Below are positions 52,269 through 62,092 of a stretch of DNA of 64,000 bases, piece after piece. Within the stretch, counting starts at the first letter, position 1; each line of letters starts with the position of its first letter. The stretch covers positions 1-64,000 of the forward strand of contig JAJTHL010000019.1 in the NCBI GenBank assembly GCA_021298595.1, given 5' to 3'. The notes under the pieces were generated by a model. That model did not search any database and had not been told where the DNA came from. It saw nothing but the letters and a program-made list of their open reading frames with translations. Origin of the DNA: Alphaproteobacteria bacterium (lineage in GTDB: Bacteria > Pseudomonadota > Alphaproteobacteria > Caedimonadales > UBA1908). The position numbers and the translations under genes are program-made.

Positions 52269-54155
52269 ATGTCTTTATCCCGCTCTTCTTTTGCGTCGCG
52301 CGCGTTTCCTTTTTTTACCCTTCTTCCGTTTATGGGCATTTTGCTGCTTGTCACTCAAACACGTGTAGGGCTTTGGGATGAGTCTGAGATTTTTGTGACT
52401 CTTTTCTTTTTTTCAAGCGCCCTGACAGCGCTTTTTGCTCTTCTTTTACGTCCTCGCGCGTTCAGCCAAGGATTGGGCACCCGGCCCCTCTTGTGCTTAG
52501 TCGCCCTATTTAGCATCAGCGTGCTTACCTCCCTTGTGCATCCCGTCCCAGGCGCCGATTGGTTTGGCCCGCCAGAAACGGGGATCGGGATTTTTATGTG
52601 GGGCGCTCTAATCATGCTTGTGGCAGGGTTTAGTGCCTTTTTAAGATCCTCTTCTTTTCAAGCTCTTTTATGGATCGGTACCCTGGCAACAGCTCTGATT
52701 GCCGGCATTTGTTTGTCTGCCGCTTACGGTCAACACAGCACCATCCAAACCCACAGCTTTAATAGCTTCCTTAGTTACGCCGGTATCACCCTTCTTGTGT
52801 GCAGCCGTTTTTTCAAAGACGCTGTCCACCGTTACTCCTGCCTGATCATTGGCGTTCTTACGATCATTTTTTCCAAAAACGCCACAACGCTTTTGGGGAT
52901 GGGGGCCTTGATCCCTCTGTTATGGTTTTTTGAACAATTAAAAGATCCGTTAAAAAAACGTCTTCAGGTTGTGAGTCTTATGCTAACCCCTTTGGGTGTC
53001 GCAGCGGCCGAGCACCTTTTTTCCTCACCCACACGCTTTCCCTCTTTGTGGTCAAGGGTTCTGTCGCACTATATCGTGTTTTTTGATCTTCAAGAGCATC
53101 CGTGGATTTTAGCATGGGGCCGGGGATGGGGGTCATTTACCGAGCAGCTTTTAGCCCAATACCCAAAAATAGGTGGGACCTTTATTCAAAATGGACAGTG
53201 GCAACCAAACTGGGACGCGCTCCAGCGTTTTGATTTTCACTCACACAACGGCCTCCTTGAAGCTCTCGTCGCTGTAGGGATTCTGGGCCCCTTTCTCCTT
53301 CTTGGGTTTTACGGTGCTCTTGTTTGGTATACGCCTTCCCATAAACGAACGCCTGCCTATATTTTTTCATTTTTGCATCTCATCACCATCTGTAACTGGT
53401 TTGAGTTGCCCTTGACCTTTCCCTACACTGCTTTTGCCATCGCCCTTGTCCTTGCGCCGTCACCGGGTGAAATACCCCAAGAAACGGCAAGACCTCGTTT
53501 GGCCATCTTTGGAATCCTTTTTGCCCTCCTCACAAGCGCCTCTCTTTTATGGGCGTCCTTTGCCAATATGCGTCTCTCCCTTGAACACAATGGCCATCCC
53601 GATAATTTTCTTAGCCGTCAACTGAGTTCTTGGTATCCCGTACGACCCCAGCAAGCGCTCTACTTAGATGATCAGCGTGGCGGGCGGCACTTGGCTGAAC
53701 GCATTGATGCTTTTGTGGGGCGAAGTTTATCGGAAGGCATTTCGTCTTCTTTATCTTTCAAGCTTGAGTTTATACATTGGATGGATTCCGCCCTTTCCTA
53801 TCACCCTCAAACTTTACGGCTTTTGCGCTCGCAGCTTTATCTGTTTAAATTTCTTTATCTGGATCTTAAGGATGACACGCGGTTTAACTTACTTCGCCAA
53901 AAATATGAAGGGCAATGGCAAAACGTCCTAGAGCGCTTTCTTGCCACAGGGCCTGATACAGGAGAGCAAACTTTTCTTTTTGCACGGTTTTATTTTCAAA
54001 GCCGGGGTGAGGACGCGCTGTCCCATTTTCTCAAATCCCACCGTTTTTTACGTCTTCCCCAAAACGACGGGGTCTGTCCAAAAGAAAGGGTGTGCTTTAA
54101 GAATATTAGCGCTGACTTTTTAAGTACTGCCGTGCGCGGACGAGCTGCGCTTTAA
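52269..54155 (+). CDS. O-antigen ligase / polymerase-like membrane protein (WaaL/Wzy family)
   Basis: 628 residues from ATG 52269 (TTG at 52263 is the alternative). About eleven transmembrane segments occupy residues 1-420. A periplasmic loop carries FDFHSHNGLLEALVAVGILG, the H-N-x-x-L-E pattern of O-antigen ligases and Wzy-type enzymes. The C-terminal 200 residues are soluble and helical. It would transfer or polymerise envelope glycans from undecaprenyl carriers in the periplasm. No other glycan gene adjoins it. Its last 50 bases overlap the convergent deaminase gene. The ribosome site is weak. Confidence 0.82.
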   Translation: MSLSRSSFASRAFPFFTLLPFMGILLLVTQTRVGLWDESEIFVTLFFFSSALTALFALLLRPRAFSQGLGTRPLLCLVALFSISVLTSLVHPVPGADWFGPPETGIGIFMWGALIMLVAGFSAFLRSSSFQALLWIGTLATALIAGICLSAAYGQHSTIQTHSFNSFLSYAGITLLVCSRFFKDAVHRYSCLIIGVLTIIFSKNATTLLGMGALIPLLWFFEQLKDPLKKRLQVVSLMLTPLGVAAAEHLFSSPTRFPSLWSRVLSHYIVFFDLQEHPWILAWGRGWGSFTEQLLAQYPKIGGTFIQNGQWQPNWDALQRFDFHSHNGLLEALVAVGILGPFLLLGFYGALVWYTPSHKRTPAYIFSFLHLITICNWFELPLTFPYTAFAIALVLAPSPGEIPQETARPRLAIFGILFALLTSASLLWASFANMRLSLEHNGHPDNFLSRQLSSWYPVRPQQALYLDDQRGGRHLAERIDAFVGRSLSEGISSSLSFKLEFIHWMDSALSYHPQTLRLLRSQLYLFKFLYLDLKDDTRFNLLRQKYEGQWQNVLERFLATGPDTGEQTFLFARFYFQSRGEDALSHFLKSHRFLRLPQNDGVCPKERVCFKNISADFLSTAVRGRAAL

Positions 54156-54591
54156 ACCTCTGCGCCATAATCCCTCCTTGAATCACAAGAGGTGTTCTCG
54201 CGCCTCTGCTAATGTCGCTCAAAGACAGGCATGGGTTCCCATCATTTTCTGCAGCAGCACCATAAAACACATGACTAATGCCAACCTTAATGAGGGCGGC
54301 CGCGCACATGGCACAGGGCTCGGCATTGACATAAAGGTGATACCCCAAAAGCGTACGGGTCCCCGCCTTTTCACAAGCCAGTCGGATCACCTCAATCTCT
54401 GCGTGTTCGATGGCACAGTTTTTTGTATAGGATTGGTTGTGGGCGCACGCCGCAAGGGCCCCGTCTGGTGTAACCAGAACGGCCCCAAAAGGTCCATTTC
54501 CTGAAGCAACTGCTTTTTCTACCTCTTCAAAAACAAGACCCATCCACGCTTCAATGGGGCAAGCCGGTTTCGCGAGGCCGTATATGGTCAT
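54106..54591 (-). CDS. Cytidine/deoxycytidylate-deaminase-fold nucleoside deaminase (guanine deaminase or TadA type)
   Basis: 161 residues from ATG 54591, preferred over 54612 because gaggaaag precedes it. The zinc motif is H63-A-E65 with P92-C93-A-M-C96, so the active site is complete. GNGPFGAVLVTPDG and the spacing resemble guanine deaminase (GuaD) slightly more than tRNA adenosine deaminase TadA; the two families are hard to part by eye. The gene overlaps its convergent neighbour by 50 bases. If this is the only such gene in the genome, TadA would be expected, since tRNA-Arg wobble deamination is essential. Confidence 0.8.
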   Translation of the reverse strand: MTIYGLAKPACPIEAWMGLVFEEVEKAVASGNGPFGAVLVTPDGALAACAHNQSYTKNCAIEHAEIEVIRLACEKAGTRTLLGYHLYVNAEPCAMCAAALIKVGISHVFYGAAAENDGNPCLSLSDISRGARTPLVIQGGIMAQRFKAQLVRARQYLKSQR

Positions 54592-54664
54592 ATCTTGCTT
54601 TCCTCTAGTCATATTCTTTCAAAAGCTGATACCATGGCGCAGTTGTGCAACCAAGGACGATCTG

Positions 54665-55042
54665 ATGATCTCACACTATCTTCTTGTGGCCCTTGGCGGG
54701 GCGCTCGGTGCCGTCACCCGTCTGGGTCTTGGGCGCCTTATTCCCGATACCCTATGGCACATTCCTTTTCCCATTTTGCTTACCAATATCCTTGGATGTT
54801 TTTTGATGGGTATCATCAGTGCGCTCATGACCTTTTATGGCAGCACGTCCGATCATCTACGTACTTTTTTGATGCCGGGTTTTCTTGGAGGCTTTACGAC
54901 TTTTTCCGCCTTTGCCCTTGATGTGGGGCTTTTGTGGGAACGTGGCGAAATGGGTCACGCCTTTTTGTACGCAGGCGCAAGCCTTGTGTTAAGTCTGACG
55001 GCTTTTTTCCTTGGTGTTTTTATTATTCGTACCTTGAACTAA
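54665..55042 (+). CDS. crcB: Fluoride exporter CrcB/FluC
   Basis: 125 residues, four transmembrane helices. Start ATG 54665, with aagga ahead, matches the family N-terminus MISHYLLVALGGALGAVTRL. The signatures NILGCFLMG and GFLGGFTTFSAFALD, which line the dual fluoride pores, are intact. The dimer lowers cytoplasmic fluoride. No fluoride riboswitch could be found in the 50-base gap upstream. It is divergent from the deaminase gene, so their promoters share this short gap. Confidence 0.95.
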   Translation: MISHYLLVALGGALGAVTRLGLGRLIPDTLWHIPFPILLTNILGCFLMGIISALMTFYGSTSDHLRTFLMPGFLGGFTTFSAFALDVGLLWERGEMGHAFLYAGASLVLSLTAFFLGVFIIRTLN

Positions 55043-55086
55043 CCATCACTTTAAGGCGGCGTCCACGCGCCCAAGGGATCTTTCCT

Positions 55087-55116
55087 TGACAAAGGCCTTT
55101 CAAGCGAGGTAAGGTT
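55087..55116 (+). promoter_or_regulatory. Possible promoter of the ffh operon
   Basis: TTGACA is followed at 17-18 bp by GTAAGGT, a poor -10. A hairpin caccggt/accggtg with CTTTTTG lies between it and ffh (55131-55167), which could act as an attenuator or as the crcB terminator. Confidence 0.35.
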
Positions 55117-55130
55117 CGTCGTATTTTTCT

Positions 55131-55167
55131 ACACCGGTCAGCGAGTGTCGCCCACCGGTGCTTTTTG
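55131..55167 (+). terminator. Terminator-like hairpin just upstream of ffh
   Basis: caccggt pairs with accggtg over a 15-base loop and is followed by CTTTTTG. It most simply terminates crcB, 90 bases upstream. Confidence 0.5.
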
Positions 55168-55179
55168 TTATGGAGAAAC

Positions 55180-56532
55180 ATGTTTCAAAGTCTTGGTGAT
55201 AGACTCGGTGGAATTTTCGACCGTTTGCGTAAAAGAGGCGCCCTAAGCGAAGCGGATGTTCTGGCCGCCCTTCGCGAAATTCGCGTAGCTCTTCTTGAAG
55301 CAGACGTTGCCCTGCCCGTGGTCAAAGACTTTGTGGAAAAGGTGAAAGAAAAAGCCGTCGGTCAAGAAGTCCTGCGCAGTATTACGCCAGGCCAAATGGT
55401 CGTGAAGATCGTTCATGACCTTTTGGTCGAGACACTGGGCGGCGAATCCCCTACCCTGAACTTAAACGTTGCACCTCCTGCTGTGATCTTGATGGTGGGC
55501 TTGCAAGGTGCGGGTAAGACAACCTTGACGGGAAAGCTTGCCAAGTTTTTAAAAGAGCAACACGGCAAAAAAGTCCTCATGGCGTCTACCGACATTTATA
55601 GGCCTGCCGCGCGCGAGCAGCTGGCGACCCTTGGCACGCAAATAGACGTTGCAACCCTCCCCCTTCAAGAAGGCGAAAAACCGCTAGAGATTGCCAGGCG
55701 GGCGCTCACAACTGCACGCCTGGAAGGTTATGACGTTTTGTTCATGGACACGGCTGGGCGCCTTCATGTGGACGACGCCCTCATGGCCGAGGCGGCAGAC
55801 CTTAAGGCCTTTTTAAATCCTTCTGAGATTTTGCTGGTGGCCGACGCCCTGACGGGTCAGGACGCTGTGACCACTGCCAAAGCGTTTCATGAACAGCTAT
55901 CAGTCACCGGTATTGCCCTCACGCGTATTGACGGCGACGCACGGGGCGGGGCTGCCCTTTCCATGCGGGCCGCAACCGGGTGCCCCTTGAAATATCTGGG
56001 CACAGGCGAACGCCTTGATCAACTGGAGCCCTTTCACCCCGACCGTATCGCTGGGCGTATTTTGGGCATGGGTGACATTGTCAGCCTTGTGGAAAAAGCT
56101 GCCCAAACCATTGACCGTGAAGACGCCGAAGCCTTTGCCCAAAAAGCACGCAAAGGAATCTTTGACATGAATGATATGGCCAAACAACTTGAGCAAGTCT
56201 CAAAGCTTGGTGGCCTTGGCGGCGTGATGGGGATGATCCCTGGCATCAGCAAAGTTAAAGACAAGCTTGAGGACGCCGGCGTAACAGACAAGATGGTCGC
56301 AAGGCAGCTCGCCATCATCCGCTCCATGACCGCCAAAGAACGACATAACGTGAAGTTGCTCAATGCGTCGCGCAGACGCCGCATTGCCGAAGGCTCTGGC
56401 ACAAGCGTGCCCGAGGTTAATAAGTTGCTCAAACAGTTCACTGATATGAGCACCATGATGAAGAAAATGAATAAGCTCGGTGAAAAAGGGCTACGCAGAC
56501 ACGGTCTTGCGAGTCTTTTTAACCGCCCCTAG
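55180..56532 (+). CDS. ffh: Signal recognition particle protein Ffh
   Basis: 450 residues from ATG 55180 (ggagaaac directly ahead; TTG 55165 rejected). N domain 1-95, then the G domain with GLQGAGKTT (108-116), DTAGRLHVDDALM and TRIDGDARGG, then the Met-rich M domain (about 300-450) with GMIPGISKVKD and the RNA-binding helix region RRRRIAEGSGTSV-like. With the ffs RNA at 1311 it forms SRP, which delivers nascent inner-membrane proteins to FtsY. It heads the standard ffh-rpsP-rimM-trmD-rplS order. Confidence 0.97.
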   Translation: MFQSLGDRLGGIFDRLRKRGALSEADVLAALREIRVALLEADVALPVVKDFVEKVKEKAVGQEVLRSITPGQMVVKIVHDLLVETLGGESPTLNLNVAPPAVILMVGLQGAGKTTLTGKLAKFLKEQHGKKVLMASTDIYRPAAREQLATLGTQIDVATLPLQEGEKPLEIARRALTTARLEGYDVLFMDTAGRLHVDDALMAEAADLKAFLNPSEILLVADALTGQDAVTTAKAFHEQLSVTGIALTRIDGDARGGAALSMRAATGCPLKYLGTGERLDQLEPFHPDRIAGRILGMGDIVSLVEKAAQTIDREDAEAFAQKARKGIFDMNDMAKQLEQVSKLGGLGGVMGMIPGISKVKDKLEDAGVTDKMVARQLAIIRSMTAKERHNVKLLNASRRRRIAEGSGTSVPEVNKLLKQFTDMSTMMKKMNKLGEKGLRRHGLASLFNRP

Positions 56533-56556
56533 GCCACAGGAAAAAGGAGAAAACCA

Positions 56557-56919
56557 ATGGCTTTAAAAATGCGTCTTGCACGTGCTGGTGCCAAAAAGCG
56601 CCCTTACTACCGTATTGTTGTGACCGATGCCAGAAATCCTCGCGATGGTCGCTTCATTGAAAAAGTTGGGACCTACAACCCCATGGTAGAGCGTGATCAC
56701 GCGGACCGTATCCGTCTTGTTGAAGACCGCGTTCGTCACTGGCTTGCTTGTGGCGCGCAGCCCACAGACCGTGTGGCCCGTTTTCTTGGCGATAAGGGCA
56801 TTACCCCTAAGCCTGAATACCGCAACGATCCTCAGCAGTCTGCCCCTAAAAAGCGCGCACAAGAGCGTTTGAAGGAAAAAGCCGAAAAAGCTGCAGCCGC
56901 TTCTGAAGCCGGCGAATAA
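56557..56919 (+). CDS. rpsP: Small-subunit ribosomal protein bS16
   Basis: 120 residues, beginning [20 protein letters not shown] and continuing with [13 protein letters not shown], both diagnostic. The canonical S16 is about 80 residues; the extra tail is Lys/Ala/Glu-rich, as in other alphaproteobacteria. A strong aaggaga site precedes ATG 56557. It lies 24 bases after ffh and 8 before rimM, within one operon. Confidence 0.97.
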   Translation: MALKMRLARAGAKKRPYYRIVVTDARNPRDGRFIEKVGTYNPMVERDHADRIRLVEDRVRHWLACGAQPTDRVARFLGDKGITPKPEYRNDPQQSAPKKRAQERLKEKAEKAAAASEAGE

Positions 56920-56927
56920 AGACGACC

Positions 56928-57461
56928 GTGTCGACGCAAGAGCTGATCTGTGTTGGCAAACTTTTGTCTCCCCACGGTGTGCGTGGGGAGATTAAGTTTT
57001 TGTGCTATCTGGAAGATCCGCGCCCCTTGAGAAAGGCCAAGACCCTTTTTGATGCAAACGGCAAAGCCTACGACCTTGAAAGCGTGCGAACCGCGCCCAA
57101 GGAAAGGCTTCTCCTGAAGCTAAAAGGCCTTGAGACGCCAGAAGACGCCCTTCTTTACAAGAACCAGGAACTTTTTGCACCGAGAACGCTTTTGCCTGCC
57201 CCCCTTCAAGACGAGTATTATTATCACGACCTTGTGGGGATGAGGGCGGTTACCTCTGATGGTCACCATACCTTTCACGTTATCCACGTCCATAATTTTG
57301 GCGCAGGTGATATCTTGGAGCTTGAGGACATAAGCGATCCCACAAAGCGGTATATGATTCCTTTCAGAGGAGAAGCCGTGTGGGACGTGAACCAAGAAAC
57401 CAAAAGCCTGATCGTCAGCGAGCATTTTATGCTGGATGACCACGGAAAAATTCCCCAATGA
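56928..57461 (+). CDS. rimM: 16S rRNA processing protein RimM
   Basis: 177 residues. The N-terminal barrel begins [20 protein letters not shown], the RimM hallmark. The C-terminal PRC-barrel domain includes YYYHDLVGM and [13 protein letters not shown]. RimM binds S19 and helps mature the 30S head. GTG 56928 is taken as start, 8 bases after rpsP, with a weak ribosome site, so translation may rely on coupling. Its stop overlaps the trmD start (ATGA). Confidence 0.94.
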   Translation: MSTQELICVGKLLSPHGVRGEIKFLCYLEDPRPLRKAKTLFDANGKAYDLESVRTAPKERLLLKLKGLETPEDALLYKNQELFAPRTLLPAPLQDEYYYHDLVGMRAVTSDGHHTFHVIHVHNFGAGDILELEDISDPTKRYMIPFRGEAVWDVNQETKSLIVSEHFMLDDHGKIPQ

Positions 57462-58180
57462 CGTGGCGCACCAGTGTCCTGACTCTGTTTCCTGAGCTGT
57501 TTCCGGGCCCCTTGGATATTTCCGTCACAGGTCGCGGCCTTGCTCAAGGCTTATGGGAAATAAATCCCATTAACATCAGAGACTTTGCCCCCGACAAGCA
57601 TTGTACCGTCGATGACACGCCCTTTGGGGGTGGACCCGGCATGGTTATGCGTCCTGATGTTCTTGACCGGGCGCTTCAGCATTGTTTTGGAACCCAAAAA
57701 CCAGACGCTCTCATCTACTTATCGCCGAGGGGCACACCTTTAACACAAAAACGTGTGAAAGAACTTGCCAAACTAGATCATGTCGGACTATTATGCGGAC
57801 GATTTGAGGGTGTGGATCAACGTGTCCTTGACCAGTGGGACTTTGAAGAGATCAGCATCGGAGATTTTGTGTTATCTGGCGGCGAGCTTGCGGCCATGGT
57901 CCTTTTGGATGCATGTGCAAGGCTTTTGCCAGGTGTGTTGAAATGTGAAGGCTCTTTGGAAGAAGAAAGTTTCTCCCATGGGCTTTTAGAGTATCCCCAA
58001 TACACACGTCCTCAAAATTGGCAAGGACGTGACGTGCCGGATGTGCTAATATCAGGCCACCATGGGAAAGTGCGCCAATGGCGACATGAACAAGCGTGTG
58101 AACGAACACGCACCGTTCGCCCTGATCTGTGGGCGCGTTATGAAGCAGATCACGAGGATGAGAAAGGGTTTAAAAAATGA
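57458..58180 (+). CDS. trmD: tRNA (guanine-37-N1)-methyltransferase TrmD
   Basis: 240 residues. The SPOUT trefoil-knot SAM site shows as [31 protein letters not shown] and [19 protein letters not shown]. The N-terminus [20 protein letters not shown] is also typical. It methylates G37 of tRNAs to prevent frameshifting. The ATG overlaps the rimM stop and the TGA overlaps rplS, so rimM-trmD-rplS are translated as a coupled set. Confidence 0.97.
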   Translation: MTWRTSVLTLFPELFPGPLDISVTGRGLAQGLWEINPINIRDFAPDKHCTVDDTPFGGGPGMVMRPDVLDRALQHCFGTQKPDALIYLSPRGTPLTQKRVKELAKLDHVGLLCGRFEGVDQRVLDQWDFEEISIGDFVLSGGELAAMVLLDACARLLPGVLKCEGSLEEESFSHGLLEYPQYTRPQNWQGRDVPDVLISGHHGKVRQWRHEQACERTRTVRPDLWARYEADHEDEKGFKK

Positions 58181-58575
58181 ATTTGTTGCAACAGTTTGAA
58201 AAAGAGCAAGTTGAAAAGCTCATGGAGGGTCGCACCCTGCCAGATTTTGCGCCTGGAGATACCCTGAAGGTTCTCGTGAAGGTGGTGGAAGGCGAGCGTG
58301 AGCGGACACAAGCCTATGAAGGTGTGTGCATTGCCCGTAAAAACGGTGGGATCAACTCCACGTTTACCGTTAGAAAAATTTCCTTTGGCGAGGGTGTGGA
58401 GCGCGTGTTCCCCTTATACTCTCCCAAGATTCAAATCGAAGTTGTACGACGTGGTCTTGTGCGTCGTGCCAAGCTTTACTATCTTCGTGAACGTCGCGGA
58501 AAGAGCGCACGTATCGCCGAGCGGAAAGACTACAGCCGTGGTACGCAAGCGGCTGCAAAGACGACAGAGGCATAG
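58177..58575 (+). CDS. rplS: Large-subunit ribosomal protein bL19
   Basis: 132 residues. The core [40 protein letters not shown] and [18 protein letters not shown] is unmistakable. The tail of about 15 residues beyond the usual 115 is Ala/Thr-rich. It closes the ffh operon and is followed by a good terminator at 58618. Confidence 0.97.
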   Translation: MNLLQQFEKEQVEKLMEGRTLPDFAPGDTLKVLVKVVEGERERTQAYEGVCIARKNGGINSTFTVRKISFGEGVERVFPLYSPKIQIEVVRRGLVRRAKLYYLRERRGKSARIAERKDYSRGTQAAAKTTEA

Positions 58576-58617
58576 TTTTGGCTGCCCCTTACGCGTGGGC
58601 AGTATCAAAAAGTCTAC

Positions 58618-58648
58618 AAAAGGGCTAGCATTTTGCTGGCCCTTTTTG
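58618..58648 (+). terminator. Rho-independent terminator of the ffh operon
   Basis: agggctagca-ttt-tgctggccct (one G-T pair) is followed by TTTTG. A weaker hairpin, ctgccc/gggcag, precedes it at 58583-58602. Confidence 0.88.
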
Positions 58649-58667
58649 TTTGAAGGAGAAAATCGGC

Positions 58668-59678
58668 ATGGAGTCTATGGCCATGAAAAAAACGTCCCCC
58701 TCCCCTAAAGCTTCCTCGTCCAAGGAAGAACTTTTAAAATATTACGAAGACATGCTGCTCATTCGGCGCTTTGAAGAGCGCTGCACCCAACTTTACGGTA
58801 TGGGGAAAATTGCAGGATTCTGCCACCTTTATATCGGCCAAGAAGCCGTTGTGGTGGGCATCCAAGCGTGTCTTAATCCTCAAGATAGCGTCATTACAGC
58901 ATACCGGGATCACGGACATATGCTGGCGTGCGGGATGGATCCCAAGGGCGTCATGGCCGAGCTTACGGGACGCAGTGGCGGTTACTCCAAGGGTAAGGGC
59001 GGGTCCATGCACATGTTCTCGCGCGAGAAAAATTTCTTTGGTGGACACGGCATTGTGGGCGCCCAGATTCCCCTTGGCACAGGCCTTGCCTTTGCCCACA
59101 AGTACACGGGTGACGGTGGCGTGTCCGTTGCCTATATGGGGGACGGGGCCGCCAACCAAGGGCAAGTTTATGAAGCCTTTAACATGGCCGCCCTTTGGAA
59201 GCTGCCTGTTCTTTATGTGATTGAAAACAACCGTTACGGCATGGGCACGTCCCAAGCCCGCCACGCAGCCGGTGAACTTCACCGCCGCGGCGAGCCTTAT
59301 GGCATCCCCGGCAAGGTTGTGGACGGCATGAACGTGGAGGCCGTCAAAGCCGCCGCACATGAAGCCCTTGAGTACATTCGCGCCGGCAACGGGCCCATGC
59401 TCCTTGAAATGATGACCTACCGCTACCGCGGTCACTCCATGTCCGATCCTGCAAAATATCGCCCCAAGGAAGAAGTCGAGGATATGCGTAAGAACTCGGA
59501 CCCCTTAGAGCAATTAAAAGCTGAGCTCCTTACAACCCACGGTCTAACCGAAGATGACTTTAAAGATCTTGAAAAGCGGACCAAAGAGACGTGTCTTGAG
59601 GCGGTGGCGTTTGCAGAAACTAGCCCCGAGCCGGACGCGGCTGAGCTTTATACCGATATTTTAAAAGAAACCTGTTAA
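58668..59678 (+). CDS. pdhA: Pyruvate dehydrogenase E1 component, alpha subunit
   Basis: 336 residues from ATG 58668, with aaggag 9 bases ahead; TTG 58650 rejected. The thiamine-diphosphate motif reads [20 protein letters not shown] and ends [12 protein letters not shown]. The N-terminal [20 protein letters not shown] and the phosphorylation-loop region [15 protein letters not shown] are typical of alphaproteobacterial and mitochondrial E1-alpha. With PdhB it decarboxylates pyruvate and acetylates the E2 lipoyl group. First gene of pdhABC, 11 bases ahead of pdhB. Confidence 0.97.
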   Translation: MESMAMKKTSPSPKASSSKEELLKYYEDMLLIRRFEERCTQLYGMGKIAGFCHLYIGQEAVVVGIQACLNPQDSVITAYRDHGHMLACGMDPKGVMAELTGRSGGYSKGKGGSMHMFSREKNFFGGHGIVGAQIPLGTGLAFAHKYTGDGGVSVAYMGDGAANQGQVYEAFNMAALWKLPVLYVIENNRYGMGTSQARHAAGELHRRGEPYGIPGKVVDGMNVEAVKAAAHEALEYIRAGNGPMLLEMMTYRYRGHSMSDPAKYRPKEEVEDMRKNSDPLEQLKAELLTTHGLTEDDFKDLEKRTKETCLEAVAFAETSPEPDAAELYTDILKETC

Positions 59679-59689
59679 GGAACAAAGAC

Positions 59690-60688
59690 ATGACCACACA
59701 TTCCCCTTCAACGATTACCGTACGTGAAGCCCTGCGTGATGCCATGGCTGAAGAAATGCGTCTGGATCCGGGTGTCTTTTTAATGGGTGAAGAAGTTGCC
59801 CAGTATCAAGGTGCTTATAAGGTCAGCCAAGGTCTTTTGGACGAGTTCGGCGACAAGCGCGTTATTGACACACCCATTACCGAACACGGTTTTGCGGGTC
59901 TTGCGGTGGGTGCTGCCTTCAAAGGCCTCAAGCCCATTGTCGAGTTCATGACGTTTAACTTTTCTATGCAGGCCATTGACCAGATCATCAACAGTGCGGC
60001 CAAAACCCTTTATATGTCTGGCGGCCAGATGGGATGCCCCATTGTGTTTCGTGGTCCCAACGGCGCGGCCGCGCGCGTGGGCGCCCAGCACTCTCAGTGC
60101 TATGCCAGCTGGTATGCCCACTGCCCAGGTCTTAAGGTTGTGGCCCCTTACAGCGCTGCCGACGCTAAGGGACTTCTCAAGGCCGCGATCCGTGATCCAA
60201 ACCCTGTGATTTTCTTGGAAAATGAACTGCTTTATGGACGCTCCTTTTCCCTAGAAAGCGATGAAGGAGACGTGATTCCTTTGGGTAAGGGCAAGATTGT
60301 CCGCGAAGGCACGCACGTGACGTTGACCGCTTTTTCGTTAATGGTGGACACGGCCCTCAAGGCCGCCGACGCCCTGGCCGAGGATGGGATCGAGGTGGAA
60401 GTCATTGACCTTCGCACCATTCGCCCCCTGGATACGGACCTGATTTTATCCTCTCTTCGCAAGACCAATCGCCTTGTCACCCTAGAAGAAGGATGGCCCT
60501 TTGCCGGTGTGGGCGCCGAGATTGCCAGCATCGCCATGACCCACGGCTTTGATGATTTGGACGCGCCTGTTTTGCGCGTGACGGGTGCTGACGTGCCCAT
60601 GCCGTACGCGGCCAACCTTGAAGCATTGGCCCTCCCCCAAGTCGCGCAGGTCATTGATGCCATCAAGCAGGTATGTTATCGGTCGTAA
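59690..60688 (+). CDS. pdhB: Pyruvate dehydrogenase E1 component, beta subunit
   Basis: 332 residues, starting after an aaggaa site. [40 protein letters not shown] and [20 protein letters not shown] are family marks. It lacks the N-terminal lipoyl domain that PdhB carries in many free-living alphaproteobacteria, so lipoate sits only on E2, as in Rickettsia. It pairs with PdhA in the alpha2-beta2 E1. Confidence 0.97.
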   Translation: MTTHSPSTITVREALRDAMAEEMRLDPGVFLMGEEVAQYQGAYKVSQGLLDEFGDKRVIDTPITEHGFAGLAVGAAFKGLKPIVEFMTFNFSMQAIDQIINSAAKTLYMSGGQMGCPIVFRGPNGAAARVGAQHSQCYASWYAHCPGLKVVAPYSAADAKGLLKAAIRDPNPVIFLENELLYGRSFSLESDEGDVIPLGKGKIVREGTHVTLTAFSLMVDTALKAADALAEDGIEVEVIDLRTIRPLDTDLILSSLRKTNRLVTLEEGWPFAGVGAEIASIAMTHGFDDLDAPVLRVTGADVPMPYAANLEALALPQVAQVIDAIKQVCYRS

Positions 60689-60719
60689 AGAAACACAGAC
60701 ATAAAAGGATACGAAGGCC

Positions 60720-61979
60720 ATGCCCATTCAGATTCTAATGCCAGCCCTGTCTCCCACCATGACCGAAGGCAACTTGGTACGGTGGTTGAAAAAAGAAGGC
60801 GATCTTGTGGCCTCAGGTGAGGTCCTTGCCGAAATTGAAACAGACAAAGCCACCATGGAAGTCGAAGCCGTGGACGGCGGAACCCTTGCCCGCATTTTGG
60901 TGGCAGAAGGCAGCGAAGAAGTCAAAGTCAATACGCTCATTGCCCTTCTTCTAGAAGAAGGCGAAGACGCAAGCGCCCTGGATGGGGTGGGCGCACCCGC
61001 ACCGGCCACATCACGAACCGCGCCTGCTACGCCTGCTGCCCCCACCTCAGCGCCCGCGACGCCTGCAACAACCCCGTCAGCAACCCCCACCCCTCAAGAA
61101 AGAACAAGGGTTTTGGCGTCCCCCTTGGCACGGCGACTTGCCGATCAAGGCGGCGTTGATCTTGGCGCCCTTTCGGGATCCGGTCCCAAAGGACGTATTA
61201 TTAAGGTTGATGTAGAGGCAGCCCTTTTGGCAGGTCCGCAGAATGCACGCCCGGCCCAAAGCCCCGCGCTTCAGGGCGAAGAAGCCCTCTTTCCTGCTTA
61301 TGAAGAGGTTAAGCTTTCCAACATGCGTAAGGTCATCGCCAAACGCCTGACCGAGGCCAAGCAGCAAGTGCCGCACTTCTATCTAAGCGCTGACATCCAA
61401 ATGGACGCCCTTTTGTCCCTTCGCACTCAAGTAAACGCCTCTCTTCCCGATACGGCGCGTATCTCGGTCAATGATTTTGTCATCAAAGCCATTGCAAGCG
61501 CGTTGATGACCGTGCCAGAAGCCAACGCGTCATTTGCGGACGGCGCCATGCGGCTTTATAAACGGGCGGACGTGTCGGTTGCGGTTGCCATTGATGGCGG
61601 CCTTGTGACCCCCATCATCAAGGGCGCCAATGAAAAGTCTTTGGGCACCATCTCGGCCGAGATGAAGGCGCTTGTCATCAAAGCCAAAGAAGGAAAGCTG
61701 CGTCCCGAGGAATTCCAAGGGGGAACCTTTAGTCTTTCAAACCTTGGCATGTTCGGCATTAAGAACTTCTCCGCCGTCATTAATCCTCCGCAAGGTGGGA
61801 TCATGGCCGTGGGAGCCTCAGAAAAACGCCCTGTGGTGAGGGATGACGCCCTTGTGATTGCCAGTGTCATGGGTTGTACCCTGTCCGTTGATCACCGCGT
61901 CATTGACGGGGCAGTTGCGGCACTCTTCTTGAACGCCTTCAAAAAGGCTTTGGAAAATCCTTTAACGCTTTTGATCTAA
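60720..61979 (+). CDS. pdhC: Dihydrolipoamide acetyltransferase, E2 of pyruvate dehydrogenase
   Basis: 419 residues: one lipoyl domain (1-80, lipoyl-Lys43 in [10 protein letters not shown]), an Ala/Pro/Thr linker, the E3-binding domain (about 128-165, [20 protein letters not shown]) and the catalytic core (about 190-419) with active-site His392 in SVDHRVIDG. It passes the acetyl group to CoA. Third gene of pdhABC, 31 bases after pdhB; the E3 gene (lpd) is not in the window. A strong terminator follows. Confidence 0.97.
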   Translation: MPIQILMPALSPTMTEGNLVRWLKKEGDLVASGEVLAEIETDKATMEVEAVDGGTLARILVAEGSEEVKVNTLIALLLEEGEDASALDGVGAPAPATSRTAPATPAAPTSAPATPATTPSATPTPQERTRVLASPLARRLADQGGVDLGALSGSGPKGRIIKVDVEAALLAGPQNARPAQSPALQGEEALFPAYEEVKLSNMRKVIAKRLTEAKQQVPHFYLSADIQMDALLSLRTQVNASLPDTARISVNDFVIKAIASALMTVPEANASFADGAMRLYKRADVSVAVAIDGGLVTPIIKGANEKSLGTISAEMKALVIKAKEGKLRPEEFQGGTFSLSNLGMFGIKNFSAVINPPQGGIMAVGASEKRPVVRDDALVIASVMGCTLSVDHRVIDGAVAALFLNAFKKALENPLTLLI

Positions 61980-61986
61980 GACCACG

Positions 61987-62024
61987 AATCCCTGGGAGGT
62001 GTCGCCCGCCTCCAGGGATTTTTC
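61987..62024 (+). terminator. Rho-independent terminator of pdhABC
   Basis: aatccctgggagg pairs with cctccagggatt and runs into TTTTTC, 8 bases after the stop. Confidence 0.88.
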
Positions 62025-62092
62025 TTCCCCCTAGCAAGCGCCCTTTTTTCCCTTTACACTGAGATCGCTTTACAAAAAATCGGGAGGCTTTT

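Noticed and set aside
54613-54664. Fluoride riboswitch ahead of crcB.
   Set aside because: The gap is only about 50 bases and lacks the conserved pseudoknot sequence elements.
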